This document shows positions 15,301-23,500 of a DNA stretch of 64,000 bases, piece by piece. The stretch spans positions 779,669 through 843,668 of the forward strand of contig NW_019091438.1 of the NCBI RefSeq assembly GCF_001949145.1, written 5' to 3'. The translations under genes and the position numbers were made by a program. Each line of letters opens with the position of its first letter. Within the stretch, counting starts at the first letter, position 1. Source of the DNA: Acanthaster planci. Lineage: Eukaryota; Echinodermata; Asteroidea; Valvatida; Acanthasteridae. The notes under the pieces were generated by a model. That model did not search any database. It saw only the letters and a list, made by a program, of their open reading frames with translations, and was not told the DNA's origin.

Positions 15301-15368
15301 TTGGCCCCCGCGGTAGGGGTGGTCCCCCAGACAGTCGCCGGGGAGGGGAGAGGTTCCGTCCGTACTAA
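273..15368 (+). CDS. FET-family RNA-binding protein (FUS/EWSR1/TAF15-like), 3' part of gene, nine exons
   Basis: Spliced CDS: 273-372, 4450-4502, 11718-11795, 11993-12099, 12549-12678, 12894-12989, 13396-13543, 14472-14542, 15091-15368. It totals 1061 nt: 2 nt finishing a split glycine codon, then 352 residues and TAA. All junctions are GT-AG and in frame. Seen in order: a Gly/Ser/Tyr/Arg-rich segment (about residues 1-77), an RRM (about 84-165) with RNP2-like TVFISGLG and the FET signature [20 protein letters not shown], an RGG segment, a RanBP2-type zinc finger with C-x4-C-x10-C-x2-C spacing (about 233-262), and a second RGG tail ending ERFRPY. Known for the family: nuclear RNA/DNA binding in transcription and splicing, with phase separation driven by an N-terminal SYGQ-rich domain. 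That domain is not in the window, so the gene is partial at its 5' end. Which vertebrate FET member is closest cannot be decided, as expected for a pre-duplication gene. Confidence 0.95.
373..4449 (+). other. FET intron, 4.1 kb
   Basis: AT-rich, with many short T-runs. No exon-like or RNA-gene signal was recognised. The one notable item is a duplicated set of TCACGTGA motifs at 4044-4182, listed separately. Confidence 0.7.
4044..4182. repeat. Duplicated E-box/CCAAT-like module inside FET intron
   Basis: Two related units of about 38 bp (4044-4081 and 4146-4182) share the order TCACGTGA or TCATGTGA, spacer, TCACGTGATTGGT, GC. Palindromes: 4048-4055, 4066-4073, 4167-4174, with the TCATGTGA variant at 4149-4156. 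TCACGTGA is the site type bound by MITF/TFE bHLH-ZIP factors. Function here is inference. Confidence 0.5.
4450..4502 (+). CDS. FET gene exon b: short Gly/Arg exon
   Basis: A 53-nt exon that starts with the T of a split GG|T glycine codon and ends in phase 1 before GTAAGT. It encodes [18 protein letters not shown] 4.1-kb intron lies before it and a 7.2-kb intron after it. Confidence 0.88.
4503..11717 (+). other. FET intron, 7.2 kb
   Basis: Mostly AT-rich, with T-runs and a short GT microsatellite near 7258. It holds the foldback element at 9479-9597. No further exon was supported; the many small open frames lack splice sites and family resemblance. Confidence 0.7.
9479..9597. repeat. Short foldback (MITE-like) element in FET intron
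   Basis: Imperfect arms of about 40 bp, 9479-9518 and 9557-9597, run from GGCTGCATCCGAA through GTCTGGAGCTAGG to the centre. A related piece (ACGTAGCCGTAGCTCTG...GGGTGCATCC) occurs at about 51870-51905, so this is a dispersed family. Confidence 0.6.
11718..11795 (+). CDS. FET gene exon c: poly-glycine segment
   Basis: A 78-nt exon, acceptor gtgacag, donor GTAAGT. It encodes DSGRG followed by glycine runs broken by S, F and Y, and links the glycine-rich domain to the RRM. Confidence 0.9.
11993..12099 (+). CDS. FET gene exon d: N-terminal half of RRM
   Basis: A 107-nt exon, acceptor ccaacag, donor GTACGC. It carries beta-1/RNP2 (TVFISGLG) and helix 1 ([17 protein letters not shown]). The order and spacing match FUS, EWS and TAF15. 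Confidence 0.95.
12100..12548 (+). other. FET intron inside the RRM
   Basis: A 449-nt GT-AG intron splitting the RRM after helix 1. Nothing else was recognised. Confidence 0.8.
12549..12678 (+). CDS. FET gene exon e: C-terminal half of RRM
   Basis: A 130-nt exon, acceptor acccag, donor GTAAGT. It holds the lysine-rich loop after beta-1 (IDKKLGKPK), a beta strand with VWIY, and [20 protein letters not shown], the most diagnostic FET motif in the window. Confidence 0.97.
12894..12989 (+). CDS. FET gene exon f: end of RRM and start of first RGG
   Basis: A 96-nt exon, acceptor ctccag, donor GTAAGA. It encodes [19 protein letters not shown] (beta-4 of the RRM), then [11 protein letters not shown]. 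Confidence 0.95.
12990..13395 (+). other. FET intron between RRM end and RGG
   Basis: A 406-nt GT-AG intron with a C-rich tail before the acceptor. Nothing else was seen. Confidence 0.8.
13396..13543 (+). CDS. FET gene exon g: RGG segment and first zinc-finger cysteine
   Basis: A 148-nt exon, acceptor after aaaag, donor GTAAGT. It has many [13 protein letters not shown] repeats, then GDWICTE, which starts the RanBP2-type finger (W-x-C). The finger is split by the next intron. Confidence 0.94.
13544..14471 (+). other. FET intron splitting the zinc finger
   Basis: A 928-nt GT-AG intron. It contains a two-copy tandem repeat and one undetermined base (13915) in a C-run. Confidence 0.8.
13838..13992. 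repeat. Two-copy tandem repeat with poly-C tails
   Basis: Two copies of about 75 bp share AACGAGCCATAATCCT and GACAAATCTCGTGAGGCTTC, each followed by a C-run. The first C-run contains the ambiguous base N at 13915, probably a sequencing limit. Confidence 0.7.
14472..14542 (+). CDS. FET gene exon h: RanBP2-type zinc finger
   Basis: A 71-nt exon, acceptor ttttcag, donor GTAAGC. It supplies the other three cysteines and the [16 protein letters not shown] core. With the previous exon the spacing is C-x4-C-x10-C-x2-C; this finger type binds single-stranded GGU-like RNA in the family. Confidence 0.96.
14543..15090 (+). other. FET last intron
   Basis: A 548-nt GT-AG intron before the terminal RGG exon. 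No other signal. Confidence 0.8.
15091..15368 (+). CDS. FET gene exon i: C-terminal RGG tail and stop
   Basis: A 278-nt terminal exon, acceptor ccatag. About 90 residues, nearly all RGG/RGRGG and FGDRGG repeats, ending ERFRPY then TAA at 15366-15368. Vertebrate FET proteins end in a similar R/P/Y-rich nuclear-localisation tail. Arginines here are expected methylation sites. Confidence 0.95.
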
Positions 15369-16320
15369 AAGTGACGAGGCAAGAAACTGGTGAAGTTCTC
15401 TTTTTTTCTGTGTACGAAGTATCAGTCCAGTTTCTTATGCTGTAGTTAAGTATTTCTAAAAAGATCTGTACATATTAGGTAGGGCGGCAGAGGTTTAAAA
15501 CTGCACTCCACCAAAATTGGGTCAAGCTTCACAAACGTAATTCTTTATGAAAAAGAAATCGCCGAGTTCATCTGAACAGAACTTAATGGACTTTACTGTA
15601 TTCAGAATGTCAGTCCCGTTGTTTTGTCTTGCCAAGTTTTGACAGTGTGCACTGTACTGCGTGTTGGGCAATGTAGGCACAGCAGATAAGACATCGGTTA
15701 GTCTGGTTCAAGGACAGGTGTGTCAGACCAGTGATAGTGCCAGCACCAGATGGAGGACTTAAACTTTGTTGTGTTATTTGGATGTAAATTTGGGGATGTC
15801 AAGTTGACGTGAATAGGTTTGATGAGGTGGAAGAAACTCTGGAAGCAGCTGGAGTGAGAAAGAGACACGTCATTTTTTACACAAATTTGAAAGAGGCGGA
15901 CTTTGATGGCTTATTCATGTACATCACAAGTTGGTAATGTAGAAGCAATTTTTGTCATGCTCAGTGAATTAATCTTGCTGTTTGAAAAGACCCTCCACTC
16001 GTTACGGAGGTTTTGTAACTTAATGAAAATAACTATTTTTAAGTGACTGACGTTCCTTTTTGGTTTTGTCGTTACTTTTGTCAATTGTAATTTTTAGAGA
16101 AATATTCCACTCTGCATCACACCCACTGGCATTTTAATATTAATGTCATTTGTTAAAACAATTAGTACTTGCTATTTAGTTTTCATTAAGACTTGGCAGT
16201 AAACTTTAATGACACTATCATTTCATTGATGTTTATTTCACATAAAAAACTGTTCCATGTAGTGCTACACATCCTAAAATACATTTTAAAAGGCTCTGTA
16301 ACTACTGAGATTTTTTTGTG

Positions 16321-16432
16321 AAGTATGGCAGACACAATGATTGGGCGCTATTTGAAGTGGTTAAATTTGGAGTTGAACACAAAGGATTTGACCCAAACCA
16401 AATAGCGCCCTCCTATTGTGTCCACCATACCT
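16321..16432. repeat. Foldback (MITE-like) element inside FET 3' UTR
   Basis: Arms of about 33 bp, 16321-16353 and 16400-16432, pair imperfectly (GTATGG...GACACAAT...GGGCGCTATTT and its complement), with a loop of about 46 nt. It lies before the polyadenylation signal, so the mature mRNA would carry a double-stranded stem. Confidence 0.75.
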
Positions 16433-16553
16433 CATAATAGGCTAATCCGTTTGTTGGCTGCATATGCCTTTTCCACTTCAATTGAAGACTATGAGGGAAA
16501 CTGGTTTTTAAAAAACAGGTTTTTTAGATACAAGGTCTCAGTGTTCCTGTGTT

Positions 16554-16559
16554 AATAAA
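16554..16559 (+). terminator. Polyadenylation signal of FET gene
   Basis: AATAAA about 1.19 kb after the stop, with downstream T/GT-rich sequence (TGTGTCTTCGGTGATTTG). A second AATAAA lies at about 16679. Confidence 0.6.
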
Positions 16560-16944
16560 TTGTCTTTTTGTGCTTGTAGAACTCAGGAATGTGTCTTCGG
16601 TGATTTGTTTTCTTCATAGGGAGTTTTCATGAAAGGTGTGCAAGAATAGACGAAAGTGTCTCAACAGACCTTTTTACTAATAAATTCATAATTATGCGCG
16701 CATGTGCACCAATGGTCTTGGCGGTAAGCAGTACGAGCAGGCCATTGAAAATGTACAGGGGTGCGATTGGATCTTTTTCTCTCAGGTTTTCTGTCTTTGC
16801 TCAGTTTTTTTCATCAGAAAAGGTTTTTCTTCAGGATTGCTAAAGAGGTTCAACTGAACTGGCCCAAGGCTTCCTAGTTTGGGCCACCTGTAGCAACTTG
16901 CATGCGAGACGGTCTTGGCATCAAATGCACTGAAGTTTTGGTTA

Positions 16945-16985
16945 CTCAATTTTAGTACATGTACAATACATGTACTAAAATTGAG
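16945..16985. repeat. Perfect 19-bp inverted repeat between the convergent genes
   Basis: Arm CTCAATTTTAGTACATGTA (16945-16963), loop CAA, then the exact reverse complement (16967-16985). It lies between the FET polyadenylation signal and the ERAL1 stop, so it may be in the ERAL1 3' UTR or its downstream flank. Confidence 0.85.
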
Positions 16986-17292
16986 CTCAACATGCATCAA
17001 ATCTTGCAATTCGGTGTCGATTTGCCGAGAGCATTTTGCACACGGCTCCATGACCAGATAGGTCGACAAGCTCGCCTGCAGGGATATTTGCAACTCCCAG
17101 GAAACTGTGCTTTCAACTGACCTGTTGCAGTAGCATCACGTCAATACACCTTGTGAAATATTGTCCAATTTTTTGCATGCAGGATGTGCAAAATCTGTGA
17201 CAAAAATCAGTTTAAAATGTTCCAAGGGGTTGTTTGAAGGGCTTGGCTACATGCATTAAATTTACATAGTGACAACTCCCTGGCTTTCTTTT

Positions 17293-17298
17293 TTTAAT
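17293..17298 (-). terminator. Possible ERAL1 polyadenylation signal (ATTAAA)
   Basis: ATTAAA on the minus strand, about 157 nt after the stop codon. It is the common variant hexamer; no AATAAA was seen nearer on that strand. Confidence 0.35.
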
Positions 17299-17454
17299 AC
17301 AGGCATTTGAGAAATCATACCATCAACTTAATAAAAACCTTGCTGGCTATTAAAGCAAGAGAACTGCACTTAAAGCCATCTTAGTCGTGGGTCTGAACGT
17401 ATGCCTATGCCAGCCAGAGTAGTGATAAGGTGGCCTCATTGTAAGCAGCGTTGG

Positions 17455-17562
17455 CTACCTGCGCATGATGCGTAGGGATAGGTAAACGTCACACTGGAAG
17501 GCACTCATCATGTCCTGCTCAGCCTCCCGCGCTATCTTGCCAATGTTTCTTTTTAAAAGTTT
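17455..17562 (-). CDS. ERAL1: ERAL1 exon 11: KH helix, C-terminus and stop
   Basis: 108 nt: KLLKRNIGKIAREAEQDMMS then AFQCDVYLSLRIMRR and TAG. Family alignment puts a GxxG loop just after KLL, but here about four residues are missing and no GxxG is present. Confidence 0.92.
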   Translation of the reverse strand, partial: KLLKRNIGKIAREAEQDMMSAFQCDVYLSLRIMRR

Positions 17563-20500
17563 CTGTAAAAAATAAAATCCATTTCAGTTGACATTAAAAA
17601 GATTTTACCAGAAATTGATGCAATGCAAAACTGTATGAAGTAATGTCTGGAAAACAGGCTGTGTGTGTCCACTAGTTATCGACCATCACCATTGTGCAAA
17701 CCACTGCAAATGGGTTTGAAAAAAAAACTTGAACAAAACTTGGAATTGGCTAACGTCATGAGACCGTTGCAGCTTCCAGACCTATAGAGTCTCTCAATTA
17801 GTTGGAATCTTTAGGTCTAGTAACCAGACTGGCCATACTCACCACGTGTGACTTCTTGTGGCAGATTATCATCTGTACAATCCGTAATCTCCCACTCTCC
17901 TCTGTGGCCCAAAGCTCATTTTTCTACCATAAAAAAAAGAAACGAACAGCAGAAAAAATTGAATAAACAATCTAATTGCTATCTTTTCCAAGGCCACTGC
18001 CTTGCCTGAGGCTAATAATCTCATATCTGCCAAAATCCCCTTTCGCACAATTTTGAGGGCATTTGTGCAATGGGGCAGAGCCAACAATTTAAAATAAGAC
18101 ACATGATGTCTTCATTTATAAAATTCCTTGTACGCAAAGAATGTGCCACTGGTAGACTGATTCCGTAGAAAATCCTTTCCCCTATCCCCTACCTTTCAAA
18201 ATTTGGAAAATGGGCAACAAATGTTAACTTGATACTTCCATTAAACGCGATGATCACTTACTACCAGGGGAAAGCAACCCAGATTACACATTTCTGGAGT
18301 GATGTTGAAAAATTATGTTGGCCCATGTCATTACAAAAACTAAAAAGGCAAATTCAGAACCTGCCTAATTTTACAAGGCCTGTGGGGAGTCTCACCTGTG
18401 AGATGTTGTACGGCACTTCTTGAGGGAGGTACTCCAAGAGCTTCTCCCGGACAGCTTCCTGGACGATCTCGTCTGGTGACAGGTTGGTGACGACATTCCT
18501 ATGATACTCCCAGTTGCCGGGCGATGCCTTGCTCAGCAAGTATTCCTATTAGGTCGCAGACAAACATTTTGCATCACAATACTGATTATTGAAGCCAAAA
18601 CCACTTGGGACTCGGTCATTCTGACGAAAGGGGCTCACATTCTAGTGCATGTGCATAAGACTTGAAGGACAAGAACACAGCTGCAGCCAGACTCTACTGC
18701 CATACCCAGGCCAGGCTTCTGTAGTCCAGGGTCCGGCTTCTGTGCTTCTTCAAGCACAGGTGTGGGGGGCTAAGCTACATGAATTTTAAAATATCAAGTT
18801 ACATGTACGTGATGCATCTGACATTTGGACTAACTGATGTGAAGGAAAGATGCATATTTTGACTGAACAGGTACATGTAAGCAATACTCTGGGGATAGAG
18901 CTTTGACATTGCTTGGCAATTGATGGACATATATATATACACCTCACAGTCACTAGAAGCATTTTCATTCCTACAGAACCAGACACAACCAATCATTCAA
19001 TGACAGGACTCACCTTCAAATCTCCCAGACCTTCTCCATCCAAGGCCGAAATCATGAACACAGCTCCGAATCCATCCCATCCACTCCGCTTGTCTACTTC
19101 CTGTAACAATTTCCTGTATTTGGCCCTCTCAGTGTTCTTGGCCTCGTCTGCTTCCACAGTCTCAACTGGCGGGTGAGTCCCTTTATCAAAGTCGTCACTC
19201 TTTGATGAGAAGTGCTCCAGGGTCCTGACATATTCTCTCAGTGTTGGAGGGAGTTCTGAATTATTAAATCCAAGATTGACGTGACTTTCCGGGGAAGCCT
19301 CTGTACCACTTTCATCACAGTCTCTGTGTTCAGCATCAAATGCTTCAACTTCATGAAGCTCTTCGCAAGACAAATTGTTCCAATCTTGGTGGGTACCTGT
19401 GGAAGTTTCATCATCAGATTTCTCGACATGATCCACGGTAACTCTGTCCACTGGCTCTCCTCTCTCTTTTTCTTCCACCAAAACCCCAGTTTCTCCATCT
19501 TCCAATGGCCTGGGTTTATACTTGTGGGAAAGCAAGGGGCGAGTGTCCACTTTGCCGAGGTGTTGTGCTGTTTGGTCATCCAGGGCAAATGTCCGCCCCT
19601 CGATGATGCCCTCCGTCAACTGGGCGGTCAGCTCAAACAGCTCTTTCTTGGTGTTGATTAGATCCACCTGTGGAGGTTCATGTGCAGAAAATTGCCACAA
19701 ACAAGTTCTTCACCAGGAGAAACGCAAATCCTTCAAGAGATTACGCCTACTATTCTTTCTCCACTAAGTTTGGGCAAGTCTGTCCCAGATTTAAACGAAG
19801 TTGATTTCACCCTTTCAGATCAAACTCTTGACTATAAGAACTGGGTAGAATCGGAATTGCAATTCACTTATTCTTGTTTCAAGACGGTTGATTCTGGGTG
19901 TGCCTAATAATTCTGAAGAATGGTTAACTCCAACTTGAGTTCAAAGATTTGGCAAGTTCTGAAAAGTCTGGAAGCTTCAACACACAGCAATCTTTTTGTC
20001 TCCACTCTAGTTTTAAAACCAAGAAGGGATAATTTTAATGAAAATGGAACTCTCACAATTTCCCTGAGAGCTTCAAGGTTGGTAAATGCCCTTTCTTTCA
20101 GGCGCATTTAATCAAAGGGATACTGCAAATTGAATTTTTTGCTGGTATTTTACCAATTTAATCATCCAACTCCATCCCAATTTCCATTCATCTATTTCAT
20201 GCTAGGGCCTACAGGTTTCGGGTGTGATCAAGCGATTGCACCTTGCTACATAGCAATGATGTTCCTGGCAGCTATAAACACACCATAGGAATGAATTTGT
20301 TTGTGCCAATACATCACAATGTAATTAGTAATTTTTATCTACATTTACCAAGCATAAATCCTGCACCAAAGTTTTTCGGGGGGTCAAACTTGTTTTCAGA
20401 GAACCAAAACTAAAGACAAGAACATTTTTTCATAACAATAGTCTTTCATGGCCTTTTTTGAGTGGTCAGGCTATATTAAGGGCTTTTTATGGAGGGAAGG

Positions 20501-23500
20501 AAATGAAATCAACCAAAAATTACCTTTCTCGCATTATTTTAAAAAATGTAGTTCATTTTTGAGAGGAGCATGGCCCTCTTACCCCCCCCACCTTTGAAAA
20601 TTACACCAAGTGGAATGGTGTTCAAGTACTGGGTCTGACTTTCTCATTGTCGCATGAAGTGGCTACTTGTAAAATACAGTCATGTCTGAACCCATCAAGA
20701 TTGTGCCAGATTGTCGTCGGTGAAACCTATAGTTCAGAATCACACCTGAAAATATGACCTCTTGTCTGAAGTAGGGCTTATGGTTGGCCTCGGCTAACCC
20801 GGCCGAGGCAGACAGCAGCAGTGTGGCTATCACCCCGTGACTGCTGCACCCTAGCGCTCGTCCACAGGAGCTGGAGGTTACCACAGCCCTCCAATAGTTT
20901 CAGAGCGTCACTACCATTGAAAGAGAGAGGGGGTTCTTTCCAACTCACAAGCAAACTTTATCAACAAGTGTCATTCTGAGGGGGCGGGGCTTTATTTCAG
21001 GATTTGGACAAGATTTTCTACCTTATTCAGCACCAGGATGGATACCGCCTTGGGATGTAGGTGCAGAGACATCAGAATCTCGTTGGATATCTTCTGCCTT
21101 GTCCACTTATTGGATGCATCCACTAACACCAATGCTGTGAATTAAAGAGATGAGCTGTTCAGAAAATGGTATATAGTGCTATCATGAGAATTGATATCTT
21201 TATTTGCATTTGGGTTGGCTAATGCATAATTACTACCATTTATATCAACCTGTCCTTCGTTATGTGGATATTTAAGAATCAGTTAACCACTTGCGGCTGG
21301 GTGTAATTTGAAGTTGCATGACATAAAACCAGGGGATTTTAAAGATTTTTTGCTTTCAAAAATTCTTTAAAAAATCATAGCTTCCTTTACTGGACGTTTA
21401 CACCCACATGAATGACTGTTTGGTGGCTACTCTAATCTGATAGGCAACATCTATTGACACCCGAATATTTCAGCCAAGCCAGCGGCCTTGTAAAAAGAGC
21501 CCAGCCCAAAACAATGACGGATTTCCTCAGCTATTGACAACTGAAAAAATGTTGGCAATTCCCAGCAGCTTTGTATTTCGCTCCGAGTACGGTCTTTTGT
21601 TACAAGGCCCAGCTCTTTTGTCCGATTTTGGGCTCCCCAACTGTGTGTATAAAGAACACGTACCCGAAACCTGGCTCCCAAGCAGCATATGGTTAAACAC
21701 AAAACGTACAAAAAGTTTTAAAAGCAAAGTTGCTTTGAAACAGCAATAAGAAATAATCGCTTTTAATTTTTTTTTTATTGGGGAGAGGTGTTCCTGATAA
21801 AATTATTTTTAAAAAAAGAGAGCATATGTATGAAGGATTTCCTCATGAAAAAAGTACAAACACCAAAGCACTGGCACAAAGGTAGAGTGTACTATTTCGT
21901 CGACTTGTTTGTATTTCCCCTCAGATCTTGATGGATGGGCACTGCCGGACTGCAAGAACACCACGGGCATTTTAAACACTCAATCCATCTCTGCAGCCAT
22001 TTGATTGATAAGAAGTTACATCTGTACATGGTTTGATATGTATTACCAATCAGGTTAACAAATGCAATTTGTCAGTCGGACAACATTTTTGTCACTCATT
22101 AAAGGAGTCTGTTACCTTAATGTAGGACTTGTGACCCACCCCCACCCCCATATAAAGGAGTCTATCTAATTAAAGGAGTCTGTTACCTTAATGTAGGACT
22201 TGTGACCCACCCCACACCCCCCAATATAAAGGAGTCTGTCTAATTAAAGGAGTCTGTTACCTTAATGTAGGACTTGTGACCCCCTCCCCCAAAATAAAGA
22301 GAAAGAGACAAGACAAATTGGAGAGTCAGAACTGAATATGAATTGGCATATCGCATGGACTCCCTCAAATAATCCAATAGTGGAAAATGTGAGTTTCATT
22401 GGATTCACTGAGCTCAGCAGTGAGAGTGAGAAATATTCTTTCTCGGCAGTTTACATTTTGAAGAGTCAGCAGATCGTCTCGCGCGGTCTTTATTGGCCCT
22501 CAACGATGGGAAGGGGCAAGTCACTTTTGAAATACAGGCATGTAGGTGAATGAGGTACTATTTCTGTTCTGCAATGCCTCTGTGTACAGAAGTCTCCCTA
22601 ATTATGGAGGTATGTAAGAGCGTGCACGTTCCGTTTCCATTTTTTCTTCTTTTCTTACTTCGGGCAAAATCACCATGTACCAGCTTTATTACACAAGCGT
22701 AAAAACTGTCATTATTCTGAACAGCAGCTTGCGCGACAACTTAGCCATAACCGGGGGCTGCCTGAGCAGACAGTGAATTTTGTGCTGATAAGGACCTATA
22801 AATATGACTCCATCTTACCAAGATCTGCCTCATGTAGACTGTTCTTGGGATCAACCAACAAGGAGCGGGCCAAGTGATGCCTACAAAGGTGAAAAGGAAA
22901 GTCCCACATAAATATCGTCGTGAAAAAAGATAATCTATCGCTTATAAATTGTATTAATATTGATGTGCATTTTGACCTAATTCAATCCATTTTTTTTTCT
23001 CCCATCAAGAAAGCTACAAACTCCCAAATTTAGTACAATGCCACAGAGATAGTGGCGTATCCAGTGAGGGCAGGTGGGGCGGGGTGGTGGGAGGTCTGAA
23101 GAGATGTTACCCACTTTATTCTTTTGCTAATTGAAATCACCAACACTCTAGAAAATAAAACTTTCATCTTTCTTGGATTGGGTGAGGATTCTTTGATGGA
23201 TGAAAAGGAAATATTGGGCCGTTATGTAAAACAAAAATCCTGGAATATGGAAAGGGAGAGTCTGGTGCAAGATTTCTGTCAGACTGCTGGCTTTGTTAGA
23301 CCAAGTCTCGAGGTGACTCAAGCAGTAATACTGCAAAGCAAAACTTTTTAGCTATTTCACTTGGGGCCCACCCAATGACTAGAAATTACTGTCCCTTTTT
23401 CCAAGCAGGAGAACAATTCATGCTCACTTTCTGCCATGTTTGTAGTTGACCATGCCCGGTGTGTCCAGCAAGACCTGATGACCACAAAAAAAAAAATATC

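Larger units (their letters stand above)
15369..16580 (+). other. FET 3' UTR
   Basis: About 1.2 kb from the stop to just past the AATAAA at 16554-16559, which is followed by a GT-rich stretch. It includes the foldback at 16321-16432, which would be transcribed as a hairpin. The exact cleavage site is inferred. Confidence 0.6.
16581..17454. other. Convergent intergenic / ERAL1 3' UTR region
   Basis: The two genes end tail to tail with about 0.9 kb between the FET polyadenylation signal and the ERAL1 stop. The only minus-strand polyadenylation-like hexamer seen is ATTAAA at 17298-17293. The perfect hairpin at 16945-16985 is the only other structure noted. Confidence 0.6.
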
